This document shows, one piece after another, positions 1 through 8,376 of a stretch of 28,028 nt of DNA. Position 1 is the stretch's first letter; every line of letters starts with the position of its first letter. The translations under genes were made by a program, and so were the position numbers. The stretch comes from AWTP1-13 sp041288195 (GTDB taxonomy: Bacteria > Pseudomonadota > Alphaproteobacteria > Rhizobiales > Hyphomicrobiaceae). The DNA is taken from the NCBI GenBank assembly GCA_041288195.1, contig JBGGME010000301.1:1-28028 (forward strand). Direction: 5' to 3'. Below the pieces are notes generated by a model that did not search any database, had not been told where the DNA came from, and saw only the letters and a list, made by a program, of their open reading frames with translations.

Positions 1-393
1 TGGGCCGCGCTCGACAAGGCGCGCCAGTATGTGTTCGAGCGCAAGGCGTTCGGCCGCCAGATCGCCGATTTCCAGGCGCTGCAGTTCAAGATCGCCGACA
101 TGGCAACCGATCTCGAGGCAGCGCGCCTGATGATCTATCGCGCCGCTGACGCCATCGATCGCGCCGACCCGCAGGCGACGATGTACTCGGCGATGGCCAA
201 GCGCATGGCGACCGATTTCGGCTTCGAGGTCTGCAACCAGGCGCTGCAGGTGCACGGCGGTTACGGCTACCTCAAGGACTACGGCCTCGAGAAGCTGGTG
301 CGCGACCTCAGGGTCCACCAGATCCTGGAAGGCACCAACGAGATCATGCGTGTGGTCATCTCGCGCAAGGTGCTGGGCGGGAACAGGGGCTAG
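1..393 (+). CDS. Acyl-CoA dehydrogenase, C-terminal part (5' end outside window)
   Basis: The reading frame is open from base 1, so this is the last 130 residues of a flavoprotein that normally has about 380-390. It would oxidise a short or branched acyl-CoA to the enoyl-CoA, passing electrons to ETF. Visible signatures are RKAFGR near the left edge, QVHGGYGYLKDYGLEKLVRD, and ILEGTNEIMR; the glutamate of EGTNE (bases 328-330) aligns with the catalytic base of the medium/short-chain family. The wording of the C-terminus resembles isobutyryl-CoA or short/branched-chain dehydrogenases, but the substrate cannot be fixed from this fragment. The GTG at 31 is an internal codon, not the start. The next gene on the same strand begins 71 bp downstream. 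Family assignment is firm; the substrate is inference. Confidence 0.93.
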   Translation, partial: WAALDKARQYVFERKAFGRQIADFQALQFKIADMATDLEAARLMIYRAADAIDRADPQATMYSAMAKRMATDFGFEVCNQALQVHGGYGYLKDYGLEKLVRDLRVHQILEGTNEIMRVVISRKVLGGNRG

Positions 394-464
394 CCGACGC
401 ACAGACAAGTTTCGGCGCGTTGCGTAGGCTGGTCAGCCAAAAATTCCAGGAGTGAGTGTAGGGC

Positions 465-659
465 ATGCACCGCCTGCTCGACATCATCCACGCGATCTGG
501 GTCGTTGCCATCGGCGTGCTCGGCCTGTGGCTCGGCACTATGGTCGGCTACGAAGCTGGTGGCTGGATCGGCGCCATATGTCTCGGAGCGACTGGGTGCC
601 TGATCGGGGCTTTCCTGGGCGTCGGCGGCGCGCGTCTGTTGCTGCAACTCCTTTCCTGA
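465..659 (+). CDS. Small glycine-rich membrane protein, 64 aa, unknown function
   Basis: A 64-residue protein with two predicted membrane segments, about residues 9-30 and 32-58, rich in glycine (VAIGVLGLWLGTMVGYEAGG and then GATGCLIGAFLGVGGARLL). The GxxxG-like spacing is typical of helices that pack closely. An AGGAG lies 12 bases before the ATG, which is a slightly long spacing. It sits between the dehydrogenase and the EamA transporter, 23 bp before the latter, so co-transcription is plausible. I do not recognise a named family. Its membrane-protein composition in a GC-rich region, the ribosome-binding site and the gap it fills argue that it is real, but length alone cannot prove it. Confidence 0.6.
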   Translation: MHRLLDIIHAIWVVAIGVLGLWLGTMVGYEAGGWIGAICLGATGCLIGAFLGVGGARLLLQLLS

Positions 660-682
660 ACGGCGCCACTCGGAATTCTCTC

Positions 683-1576
683 ATGTTGGCCGAACACCCC
701 GCTGCACGCAGCCGTCAGGCCCTGCTGCTTGGCATACTCGGTGTCGTCATCTTCGGCCTGACGCTGCCAGCCACGCGGCTTGCCGTTGCCGAGCTCAATC
801 CGCTGTTCGTGACGGCCGGGCGGTCGCTGGTGGCAGCGGCGCTTGCCTGCGTCGCTCTGCTATGGGCGCGCCCGCAGCCGCCGCAGCGGCGGGAATGGCC
901 GCGGCTCGCCGCCTTCGCCGGCTTCTCCATCATCGGCTTTCCGCTGCTGATGGCGATTGCCATGCAATACGCGCCGGCCTCGCACGGCGCCGTCGTGCTG
1001 GCGGTCTTGCCGCTGCTGACGGCCATGGGCGGGGCGCTGGTGGCGGGCGAGCGCCCGTCGCTCGGGTTCTGGGCCTGCGGTTTTGCCGGGACTGGTGCGG
1101 TGCTCGCCTACTCGCTGATGACGGGCGCCGGCTCCGGCGACCTGCAGTGGGCTGACATCCTGCTCGCCCTGTCGGCGGTTTGCGCAGCCATGGCCTATGC
1201 GCTCGGCGGCGAGATGGCGCGCCGCATCGGCGGCTGGGAGGTGATCTGCTGGGCGCTTGTTTTCGCCTCGCCGGTCATGCTCGCCCTGGTGCTGATGTCG
1301 GGGCCGATCAACTGGTCGGCCGGGCCGTGGGCGTGGGCCGGGTTCCTCTACGTGTCTGCCTTCAGTATGTTCCTGGGCTTCTTCGCCTGGAACAAGGGCC
1401 TTGCCCTGGGCGGGATCGCCAAGGTCGGCCAGATCCAGCTGTTGCAGCCGTTCGTGGCCCTTGCCGCGGCCGCGGTGCTGCTCGGCGAGTCGGTCGGCTG
1501 GCTCGAGGTGGGCTTTGCGGCGCTCGTGGTCGCCATCGTTGCGCTCGGCTGGCGCATGCGCGTGGTGCGGCGATAA
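683..1576 (+). CDS. EamA/DMT-family transporter
   Basis: A 297-residue polytopic inner-membrane protein with about ten hydrophobic helices in two repeated halves, the normal size and build of drug/metabolite (EamA) exporters. The first half begins LLGILGVVIFGLTLPATRLA and the second carries the YVSAFSMFLGFFAWNKGLALGG stretch and the conserved helix IQLLQPFVALAAAAVLLGE, typical of the second EamA domain. The ATG at 683 (MLAEHPAARSR) is chosen because residues encoded upstream in the same frame are Arg/His-rich and overlap the small membrane gene; GGAA about 9 bases upstream is a weak ribosome-binding site. Substrate unknown; members export amino acids or other small metabolites. Confidence 0.9.
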   Translation: MLAEHPAARSRQALLLGILGVVIFGLTLPATRLAVAELNPLFVTAGRSLVAAALACVALLWARPQPPQRREWPRLAAFAGFSIIGFPLLMAIAMQYAPASHGAVVLAVLPLLTAMGGALVAGERPSLGFWACGFAGTGAVLAYSLMTGAGSGDLQWADILLALSAVCAAMAYALGGEMARRIGGWEVICWALVFASPVMLALVLMSGPINWSAGPWAWAGFLYVSAFSMFLGFFAWNKGLALGGIAKVGQIQLLQPFVALAAAAVLLGESVGWLEVGFAALVVAIVALGWRMRVVRR

Positions 1577-1651
1577 TCGCCCTGTCCGTGCCGCAGTCCG
1601 CCGGCAAAATGGCGGCAACGGTAGGATCGGTGACACAGCATTGGGGGAACC

Positions 1652-2077
1652 ATGAAGAGCATCGCAATCGCGGCGGGACTTCTGATTGGCTTGGCGATGA
1701 CAAGCTCCAAGGTCGCCGCTCAGGCGGCGGAGGATGCGGTCGGCGTCTGGCTCAATCCGGAGAACCAGTCCAACGTCGAGTTCTACAGGTGCGGCGAGGG
1801 ACTGTGCGGTAAGATTACCAAGCTCGCTACGGGCGGAGCCACGATCGACGAGAAGAATGCCGAGGCCGACAAGCGCGGCCGGCCGATCATGGGGCTCGTC
1901 ATCATGGAGGGTGCCAAGAAGGCGGGACCTGCCAAGTGGTCCGGCAATCTCTACAATCCGACCGACGGCAAGACCTATGCCGGCAGCGTCGCCGTCAAAG
2001 CCAAGGACACCCTGGAGCTGTCGGGATGCGTGGCCCTCGTCCTGTGCCGCACGACCAGCTGGACGCGCGTGAAGTAG
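1652..2077 (+). CDS. DUF2147 family secreted protein
   Basis: A 141-residue protein with a signal peptide (about residues 1-24, cleavage likely after AAQA) and the DUF2147 pattern: GVW at 31-33, a cysteine pair around CGEGLCGKI, GLVI at 81-84, the run W96-x-NLYNPTDGKTY, then LxLSGC and LCRTTSW near the end. Family members are small beta-rich periplasmic proteins of unknown function. GGGGGA sits a few bases before the ATG. Four cysteines in the mature part (47, 52, 126, 132) could form disulfides, fitting an exported location. It is followed by a terminator-like hairpin, so it probably ends the leftmost transcription unit. Family confident; no role can be stated. Confidence 0.9.
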   Translation: MKSIAIAAGLLIGLAMTSSKVAAQAAEDAVGVWLNPENQSNVEFYRCGEGLCGKITKLATGGATIDEKNAEADKRGRPIMGLVIMEGAKKAGPAKWSGNLYNPTDGKTYAGSVAVKAKDTLELSGCVALVLCRTTSWTRVK

Positions 2078-2088
2078 CGACCGGCGCA

Positions 2089-2127
2089 TGCCGGGCCAGC
2101 CGCGACTGCATGGCCGGCAATTTTGTT
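2089..2127 (+). terminator. Rho-independent-like terminator after the DUF2147 gene
   Basis: Twelve bases after the stop codon, TGCCGG (2089-2094) and CCA (2096-2098) pair with TGG (2111-2113) and CCGGCA (2114-2119), with one bulged G and a 12-base loop. The stem is followed at once by ATTTTGTT. Stem plus T-rich tail is the classical layout; the long loop makes it less than ideal. Confidence 0.55.
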
Positions 2128-2314
2128 GCGCCGCGGTAGGAGAATTCGGTTCCGCACGCTGTGGGATGCGGCCGCTAATTCTGTTTTGCGACTGCCGATT
2201 GCGCGGGCAACCAAGCTTACCCATCTCAATTGGGTGCAAAGCAGGCAGCCTCGGCTACGGGAAGTTTGCGATCCGGGCCGGACTCTGGCATCTGTTTTGA
2301 ACGAGCATTGGGGC

Positions 2315-2338
2315 GGCCCTCGCCCGTGGCGAGTGGCC
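2315..2338 (+). other. Hairpin in the leader of the oxidoreductase gene
   Basis: In the 283-bp gap before the oxidoreductase, CTCGCC (2319-2324) pairs with GGCGAG (2328-2333) over a three-base loop, and GGCC on both sides extends the stem to ten pairs with one bulged T. It ends 22 bases before the ATG and just before the likely ribosome-binding purines (GAAGGA, 2343-2348). No T tract follows, so it is more likely a leader structure than a terminator. The rest of 2128-2314 shows no gene or clear signal. Confidence 0.4.
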
Positions 2339-2360
2339 CCGTGAAGGACCCGAGCGCCAC

Positions 2361-5300
2361 ATGCCCAAGCATACCGTCAGCCTCGACGACAAATATGCCC
2401 TCGATGAGACCCGGCAGCTGCTGACCGGCACCCAGGCGATCGTCCGCTTGGTCCTCACCCAACGTGCCCGCGATGTGCAGGCCGGCCTCAACACCGCGGG
2501 CTACGTCACCGGCTACCGCGGCTCGCCCATCGCCTCGCTGGAAGCGGCGATGCTGCGCGCCAAGGGCATCCTCGAGCCCAACCACATCAAGTTCATGGCG
2601 GGCCTCAACGAGGACCTTGCCGCCACGGCGCTGTGGGGCTCCCAGCAGGCCGAGCTCCGAGGCGAGGGCAAGTACGACGGCGTGTTCGGCATCTGGTATG
2701 GCAAGGGCCCTGGCCTCGACCGCACCGGCGACGTGTTCCGCCACGCCAACCACGCCGGCACCGCCAAGCACGGCGGCGTGCTCGCCCTGATGGGCGACGA
2801 CCACACCTGCGAGAGCTCGACGTCCGCGCACCAGTCCGAGTTCGCCTTCGTCGACTACATGATCCCGGTGCTCAATCCGGCCGGCGTGCAGGAGATCCTC
2901 GACTTCGGCATCCTCGGCTTCGCGCTGTCGCGCTTTGCCGGCGTGTGGGTCGGCATCAAGTGCGTGAAGGACAACATCGAGGCCACCGCCACCGTTGACG
3001 GCCGCATCGACCGCGTCCAGATCAAGATTCCCGACGACTTCGTCATGCCCCCCAAGGGCCTCAACATCCGCCTCGGCGACCAGGCGCTCGACAAGGAAGC
3101 GCGCCTGCACGACTACAAGCGCGCCGCCATCCTGGCCTTCGCCCGCGCCAACAAGCTCGACCGCATCGTCACCAGCGGCGGCGCCAACCCCAAGATCGGC
3201 ATCATCACCTGCGGCAAGAGCTATCTCGATGTGCGCCAGGCCTTCGACGAGCTCGGCATCGATGAGGTGAAGGCCAACCAGCTCGGCATCCGCCTCTACA
3301 AGGTGGGCATGACCTGGCCGCTCGAGCCGACAGGCGTGCTCAAGTTCGCCCAGGGTCTCGACCTCGTGCTGGTGGTGGAGGAAAAGCGCTCGCTGATCGA
3401 GACCCAAGTCAAGGAGCAGCTCTATGATCTGCCGAACCGGCCGCGCGTGCTGGGCAAGAAGGACGAGAACGAGCAGTGGCTGTTCCCGGCCAAGTATGCG
3501 CTCGATCCGAGCGACATCGCCGTCAAGCTCGGCGAGCGGCTGATCCGCAATGGCGCCGGCGACGACATCAAGGCGCGCGTGGCGGAGCTCAAGCGCCTCA
3601 AGGGCAACCAGCCGATGACGCCCGAGGCGGCGGTGCGCATCCCCTATTTCTGCCCTGGCTGCCCGCACAACTCCTCGACCGTGGTGCCCCAGGGCTCGCG
3701 CGCCTACGCCGGCATCGGCTGCCACTACATGGCGCACTGGATGGACCGCTCCACCGAGGGCTTCACCCAGATGGGCGGCGAGGGCAGCAACTGGATCGGC
3801 GAGGCGCCCTTCTCCAAGACGCCGCACGTGTTCCAGAACCTCGGCGACGGCACCTACATCCACTCGGGCAGCCTCGCCATCCGCGCCGCACGCGCCGCCG
3901 GCGTCAACATGACTTTCAAGATCCTCTACAACGACGCCGTCGCCATGACCGGCGGGCAGACGCTCGACGGCGGCATGACGGTCGGCATGATCGTGCGCCA
4001 GGTGCTGGCCGAGGGCGTCGACAAGGTCGTGGTCGTCACCGACGAGCCGGAGAAGTATCCCTCGGGCTTCATCCCCTCGGGCGTCACCGTTCATCATCGC
4101 CGCGACCTGCAGGCCCTGCAGAAGGAGCTGCGCGAGGTGCCGGGCGTCTCCGTGCTCGTCTACGACCAGACCTGCGCGGCCGAGAAGCGGCGGCGTCGCA
4201 AGCGCGGCCTGTTCCCCGACCCCGACAAGCGCGTGTTCATCAACCCGGCCGTGTGCGAGGGCTGCGGCGACTGCGGCGTCAAGTCGAACTGCGTGGCGGT
4301 CATGCCGCTCGAGACCGAGCTCGGCACCAAGCGCGCCATCGACCAGTCGGCCTGCAACAAGGACTTCTCCTGCCTCAACGGCTTCTGCCCGAGCTTCGTC
4401 ACGGTGCACGGCGCCAAGGTGCGGAAGGCCGCCAAGAAGCCCGTGGGCGAGACGGGCGTCGCCAGCATGCTGGCAAGCCTCCCCGAGCCCAAGCTGCCGT
4501 CGATCGAGCATCCCTACACCATGCTCGTGACGGGCGTGGGCGGCACCGGCGTGGTGACGCTGTCGGCCGTGCTCGGCCAGGCGGCGCACCTCGAGAACAA
4601 GGGCTTCGGCTCGATCGATATGACGGGCCTCGCGCAGAAGGGAGGCGCGGTTGCCTGCCACATGCGCGTTGCCAAGTCGGCGGACGATATCCATGCGATC
4701 CGCGCCGGCGTCGCGGGAGCCGACCTGGTGCTCGGCTGTGATCTCGTCGTGACGGCCTCCAACAAGGTGCTCGAGACCATCAAGCCCGACCATACGGCGG
4801 TGGTGTTCTCCGACTACGAGATGTCGACGGCCGACTTCACGCGCCAGCCCAACCTCAAGGTGCCCGGCGCGGCGCTGCGGCACGCGATCGTGGAGCGGGC
4901 AGGCAAGGCGCCAGTGCATCATTTCGATGCGCACACGGCGGCCGTGAAGCTGTTCGGCGATTCCATTGCGTCGAACATGTTCCTGCTGGGCTATGCCTAT
5001 CAGCTGGGCTGCGTGCCGATCGGCTCGGAGGCCATCGAGCAGGCGATCGAGCTCAACGGCGCGGCGGTCGAGATGAGCCGCAACGCCTTCCGCTTCGGCC
5101 GGCTGGCGGCGCGCGATGCAGGCGCGCTGGCGCGCATGATCGGCGAAGATACGACCACGCCGCCCAAACCGCAGACGCTCGAGAGCATCGTCGCCTTCCG
5201 GGCCGAGCAGCTGACCCAGTACCAGGATTCAGCGCTGGCCGAGCGCTACCGAGCGCGTATCGCCCGCATCGCCGAGATCGAGCGGGCGAGGGCGCCGGGG

Positions 5301-5837
5301 CGGACGGGCCTCGCCGAGGCGGTGGCGCGCGGCTACTACAAGCTGCTCGCCTACAAGGACGAGTACGAGGTTGCCCGCCTCTTTGCGAGCCCGGAGTTCG
5401 AGAAGGCCCTCGGCGAGCAGTTCGAGGCCCGCCGCAAGCTCGAGTTCCATCTGGCGCCGCCGCTGCTGGCGCGCCGCGACAAGGACACGGGCGAGCCGCG
5501 CAAGATGCGGTTCGGGGCGTGGATGCTGCCGGTGTTCCGCATCCTCGCCAAGGGCAAAGGCCTGCGCGGCACGGCCTGGGACGTGTTCGGCTACACCGCC
5601 GAGCGCAAGCGCGAGCGGCAGATGATCGCCGACTACGAGAAGGTGCTCGACGAGATCGAGTCGCGGCTGTCGGCGGGCACGCACCGCACGGCCGTGTCGC
5701 TGGCGTCCCTGCCGATGGAGATCCGCGGCTTCGGCCACATCAAGGAGCGCAACCACAAGGTGGCCACGGTCCGCGAGAAGACCCTGCTCGCCGAGCTGCG
5801 CAATCCGTCACCGACGGCGCTGAAGGCGGCAGAGTAG
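2361..5837 (+). CDS. Single-chain indolepyruvate (2-oxoacid) ferredoxin oxidoreductase
   Basis: A 1158-residue fusion of the IorA-like and IorB-like parts, normal for the single-chain form of proteobacteria. It oxidatively decarboxylates aryl-pyruvates such as indolepyruvate to the acyl-CoA, reducing an electron carrier. Order: pyrimidine-binding and transketolase-like N-terminal part (1 to about 400); thiamine-diphosphate domain with FCPGC (Cys431, Cys434), GDG at 495-497 and MTGGQ at 529-533; an iron-sulfur module with CEGCGDC (Cys632, 635, 638), Cys644, and a second Cys cluster at 665, 671 and 676; then the gamma-type domain opening with TGVGGTGVV (724 on), including MTGLAQKGGAV. An Arg/Lys-rich C-terminal part follows. 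GAAGGA lies 12 bases before the ATG. It stands alone and converges on tyrS. Family sure; the physiological substrate is inferred. Confidence 0.95.
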   Translation: MPKHTVSLDDKYALDETRQLLTGTQAIVRLVLTQRARDVQAGLNTAGYVTGYRGSPIASLEAAMLRAKGILEPNHIKFMAGLNEDLAATALWGSQQAELRGEGKYDGVFGIWYGKGPGLDRTGDVFRHANHAGTAKHGGVLALMGDDHTCESSTSAHQSEFAFVDYMIPVLNPAGVQEILDFGILGFALSRFAGVWVGIKCVKDNIEATATVDGRIDRVQIKIPDDFVMPPKGLNIRLGDQALDKEARLHDYKRAAILAFARANKLDRIVTSGGANPKIGIITCGKSYLDVRQAFDELGIDEVKANQLGIRLYKVGMTWPLEPTGVLKFAQGLDLVLVVEEKRSLIETQVKEQLYDLPNRPRVLGKKDENEQWLFPAKYALDPSDIAVKLGERLIRNGAGDDIKARVAELKRLKGNQPMTPEAAVRIPYFCPGCPHNSSTVVPQGSRAYAGIGCHYMAHWMDRSTEGFTQMGGEGSNWIGEAPFSKTPHVFQNLGDGTYIHSGSLAIRAARAAGVNMTFKILYNDAVAMTGGQTLDGGMTVGMIVRQVLAEGVDKVVVVTDEPEKYPSGFIPSGVTVHHRRDLQALQKELREVPGVSVLVYDQTCAAEKRRRRKRGLFPDPDKRVFINPAVCEGCGDCGVKSNCVAVMPLETELGTKRAIDQSACNKDFSCLNGFCPSFVTVHGAKVRKAAKKPVGETGVASMLASLPEPKLPSIEHPYTMLVTGVGGTGVVTLSAVLGQAAHLENKGFGSIDMTGLAQKGGAVACHMRVAKSADDIHAIRAGVAGADLVLGCDLVVTASNKVLETIKPDHTAVVFSDYEMSTADFTRQPNLKVPGAALRHAIVERAGKAPVHHFDAHTAAVKLFGDSIASNMFLLGYAYQLGCVPIGSEAIEQAIELNGAAVEMSRNAFRFGRLAARDAGALARMIGEDTTTPPKPQTLESIVAFRAEQLTQYQDSALAERYRARIARIAEIERARAPGRTGLAEAVARGYYKLLAYKDEYEVARLFASPEFEKALGEQFEARRKLEFHLAPPLLARRDKDTGEPRKMRFGAWMLPVFRILAKGKGLRGTAWDVFGYTAERKRERQMIADYEKVLDEIESRLSAGTHRTAVSLASLPMEIRGFGHIKERNHKVATVREKTLLAELRNPSPTALKAAE

Positions 5838-5857
5838 TCGGCGCCCATCACCACAGT

Positions 5858-5933
5858 CGTCATCCCGGCGGAAGGCCGGGACCCATGCGCGTGGCCGTAG
5901 GTGTACTGGGCCCCGGCCTTCGCCGGGGTGACG
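5858..5933. repeat. Palindromic intergenic repeat between convergent genes
   Basis: Left arm 5858-5885 and right arm 5907-5933 are imperfect inverted copies of each other (about 24 of 27 positions match), built around CCCGGCG...AAGGCCGGG and CCGGCCTTCGCCGGGG, separated by 21 bases. The sequence style (GTCATCCCGGC and its reverse complement) is one I know as a dispersed intergenic repeat in many alphaproteobacterial genomes. It starts 20 bp after the oxidoreductase stop and its right arm abuts the tyrS stop codon, so its transcript would fold into a strong GC hairpin on either strand and could end both convergent transcripts. Confidence 0.75.
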
Positions 5934-7184
5934 TCATACGGGTTTCAGCAGCACATGGCGCTTGCGGCCGAGCGAGAGCTTGATGACGCCGTCGCTCGCG
6001 TCGCCGGGCGTGAGCTTTGTCTTCTCGTCCGCCACGGCGACGTCGTTCACGCGCAGGCCGCCGCCGGCGATCTGGCGGCGGGCCTCGCCGTTCGACTTGA
6101 CGAGGCCGGCTTTGACGAACGCATTGAGCACGCCGAGACCGGCGGCCAGCTCCGCTGACGCGATCTCGACCGTCGGCAGGCCTTCGCTGGTGGCGCCCTT
6201 CTCGAACGTCTCCTGCGCGGTCTTGGCGGCGGCCTCGGCCTTGGCGCGGCCGTGCAACAGGGCGGTGGCCTCGGTGGCCAGCACCTTCTTGGCCTCGTTG
6301 ATCTCGGCGCCCTGGAGTGCGGCGAGCCTGGCGATCTCCGCCATCGGCAGCGTGGTGAACAGCTTGAGGAACTTGGGCACGTCGGCGTCCTCGGTGTTGC
6401 GCCAGTACTGCCAGAAGTCGTAGGGGCTGAACTGCTCCTCGTTGAGCCACACGGCGCCTTGCGCGGTCTTGCCCATTTTGGCGCCCGACGCGGTCTCCAG
6501 GAGCGGCGTGGTCAGCGCGTAGAGCTGGTGCGTGCCCATGCGCCGGCCGAGGTCGACGCCCATGATGATGTTGCCCCACTGGTCGGAGCCGCCCATCTGC
6601 AGGTTGCACCCCGTTCGCCGGGCGAGCTCCACGAAATCGTAGGCTTGGCAGATCATGTAGTTGAACTCAATGAAGCTCATCTCCTGCTCGCGCTCGAGCC
6701 GCAGGCGCACCGAGTCCATGGTCAGCATGCGATTGACCGAGAAGTGCCGGCCGATGTCGCGCAGCATCTCGATGTAGTTGAGCCTGGTCAGCCACTCCGC
6801 ATTGTCGAGCATGACGGCGTCGGTCTTGCCCGGGCCGAACTCGAGGATCTTGGAGAACACACCCTTGATGCTCTCCTTGTTGGCATCGATCTCCTCGACG
6901 GGCCGAATCGCGCGCGTCTCGTCCTTGCCGGAGGGGTCGCCGACGCGCGTGGTGCCGCCGCCCATCAGCGTGATCGGCTTGTTGCCCGACTGCTGCAGCC
7001 AGTAGAGCATCATGATGGTCAGGAAATTGCCGATGTGCAGGGACGGGGCCGTGCAGTCGTAGCCGACGTAGGCGACGGCCTCGCCCCTGGCGGCAAGCGC
7101 GTCGAGGCCCGCCAAGTCCGAGCACTGGTGGATGAAGCCGCGCTCTTCGAGCATGTTCAGAAAGTCGGACTTGTGCTTGGCCAT
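5934..7184 (-). CDS. tyrS: Tyrosyl-tRNA synthetase
   Basis: A 416-residue class I aminoacyl-tRNA synthetase that charges tRNA-Tyr in the cytoplasm. The nucleotide-binding signature is HIGN at 50-53 (within YDCTAPSLHIGN), the second signature is KMGKT at 236-240 in place of KMSKS, and GGSDQWGN at 198-205 is the tyrosine-site region. The C-terminal 60 or so residues form an S4 RNA-binding domain (GLVKSNGEARRQIAGGGLRVND). The ATG at 7184 (MAKHKSDFLNMLEERG) matches the usual N-terminus; the frame runs open upstream but shows no family likeness there. I see no good ribosome-binding site. It is divergent from anmK, a common pairing in alphaproteobacteria, with a 6-bp CGCGCC/GGCGCG stem in the short shared spacer. 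Confidence 0.97.
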   Translation of the reverse strand: MAKHKSDFLNMLEERGFIHQCSDLAGLDALAARGEAVAYVGYDCTAPSLHIGNFLTIMMLYWLQQSGNKPITLMGGGTTRVGDPSGKDETRAIRPVEEIDANKESIKGVFSKILEFGPGKTDAVMLDNAEWLTRLNYIEMLRDIGRHFSVNRMLTMDSVRLRLEREQEMSFIEFNYMICQAYDFVELARRTGCNLQMGGSDQWGNIIMGVDLGRRMGTHQLYALTTPLLETASGAKMGKTAQGAVWLNEEQFSPYDFWQYWRNTEDADVPKFLKLFTTLPMAEIARLAALQGAEINEAKKVLATEATALLHGRAKAEAAAKTAQETFEKGATSEGLPTVEIASAELAAGLGVLNAFVKAGLVKSNGEARRQIAGGGLRVNDVAVADEKTKLTPGDASDGVIKLSLGRKRHVLLKPV

Positions 7185-7265
7185 GGCCGTCAGCGCGCCG
7201 TTTGAAGGGCGCGATCTCCACGTATAGGGTCGCAAGTCGGCCGGAACATGCACAGGAACCCCCGG

Positions 7266-8372
7266 ATGGGCAAGATCATGCGCGCAATCGGCCTCATGAG
7301 CGGCACGTCCATGGACGGCATCGACGTGGCGCTGATCGACACCGACGGGGGGGATGTGGTCGAGCGAGGGCCGGCGCAAAGCTTTCTCTATGACCCAAGG
7401 TTCAAGGATTCCCTGCGGGTGGCCGTCGCGGCTGCGCGCGGCCTCTCGGACCGCGCAAGCAGGCCGAGCGCCCTGGCCGACGCGGAGCGCGATCTGACCG
7501 CTCATCACGCTTCCGCGGTGAGCCTATTTCTCAAGCAGCATGGCCTGCAGAGGCGGGAGATCGACGTGGTCAGTTTTCATGGCCACACCGTTCTGCATGC
7601 ACCGGAGCGCCGGCTCACGGTGCAGATCGGCGACGGCCCAGCGCTCGCCGCTGCGATCGGCATCGATGTGGTCTACGATCTGCGCGCGGCCGACTGTGTC
7701 GCCGGCGGGCAGGGCGCGCCGCTGGCGCCGGTCTATCACCGTGCGTTGGCCGGCAAACTGCCGGAGCGGCCCGTCGTCGTGCTCAACATCGGCGGCGTGG
7801 CCAACGTCACCTGGATCGGACCCGACGGCACGCTGCTGGCCTTCGACACCGGCCCGGGCAATGCCATGATCGATGACTGGATGCTCCGCTGTCGCGGCGT
7901 GCCGCGGGACGAGGACGGCGCGCTGGCGGCGGCGGGCCGCGTGCACGACGACTACGTAATGCAGTATCTGCGGCACTCCTATTTCGGCGAGCCTCCCCCG
8001 AAGTCGCTCGATCGCAACGCCTTCCTGCTGGAGCTTGTCGAAGGCTTCTCCCCGCAAGACGGCGCCGCAACGCTCACGGCTTTCGCGGCCACCAGCATCG
8101 CGCGGGCGCGCGAGCACTTCCCCGAGCAGCCGAAGCTTTGGGTCGTCTCCGGCGGCGGCCGGCGCAACAAGACGCTGATGGCGATGATCGCAGAGCGCGT
8201 CGAGTCCGCCGTGGCGCCCGTCGAGGCGGCGGGCATGGACGGCGACGCGTTGGAGGCGGAAGCCTGGGCTTATCTTGCCGTACGCTCGCTCAAGGGGCTG
8301 CCCATCACCTTTCCCGGCACCACGGGCGTGCCGCGGCCCCTCACAGGCGGTGTGCTCGCGAACGCCAAATAG
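7266..8372 (+). CDS. anmK: Anhydro-N-acetylmuramic acid kinase
   Basis: A cytoplasmic sugar kinase of cell-wall recycling: it opens and phosphorylates 1,6-anhydro-MurNAc to MurNAc-6-phosphate. Signatures are the N-terminal phosphate loop GLMSGTSMDGIDVAL, FHGHTVLHAP, the DLRAADCVAGGQGAPLAPVYH segment, LNIGGVANVTWI, DTGPGNAMIDDW and VSGGGRRNKTLM. About 368 residues is the normal family length. Three in-frame ATGs compete (7248, 7266, 7278). I chose 7266 because AGGAA lies 7 bases before it and because the 7248 start would add a poorly conserved tail. The 7278 start would put the protein closer to the E. coli N-terminus. It ends 4 bp from the cutA stop on the opposite strand. Confidence 0.95.
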   Translation: MGKIMRAIGLMSGTSMDGIDVALIDTDGGDVVERGPAQSFLYDPRFKDSLRVAVAAARGLSDRASRPSALADAERDLTAHHASAVSLFLKQHGLQRREIDVVSFHGHTVLHAPERRLTVQIGDGPALAAAIGIDVVYDLRAADCVAGGQGAPLAPVYHRALAGKLPERPVVVLNIGGVANVTWIGPDGTLLAFDTGPGNAMIDDWMLRCRGVPRDEDGALAAAGRVHDDYVMQYLRHSYFGEPPPKSLDRNAFLLELVEGFSPQDGAATLTAFAATSIARAREHFPEQPKLWVVSGGGRRNKTLMAMIAERVESAVAPVEAAGMDGDALEAEAWAYLAVRSLKGLPITFPGTTGVPRPLTGGVLANAK

Positions 8373-8376
8373 CTGC

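Noticed and set aside
236..240. KMGKT instead of KMSKS in TyrS (residue positions) as a sign of inactivation
   Set aside because: Variation at this signature is normal among active tyrosyl-tRNA synthetases; all other motifs are intact.
452..682. N-terminal extension of the EamA transporter from a GTG at 452
   Set aside because: The extra 77 residues are Arg/His-rich, overlap the small membrane gene and precede the real membrane start.
860..2239. 459-residue minus-strand frame across the EamA and DUF2147 genes
   Set aside because: It spans two well-supported genes on the other strand and has Arg/His-rich shadow composition.
2226..4934. 902-residue open frame on the minus strand, antisense to the ferredoxin oxidoreductase
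   Set aside because: Composition is His/Ala/Val/Gly/Asp-rich with no domain, as expected from the mirror of a GC-rich coding frame; the plus-strand protein is fully recognisable.
7185..7508. Long N-terminal extension of tyrS upstream of 7184
   Set aside because: The open frame carries no synthetase likeness and would overlap anmK; MAKHKSDF matches the family start.
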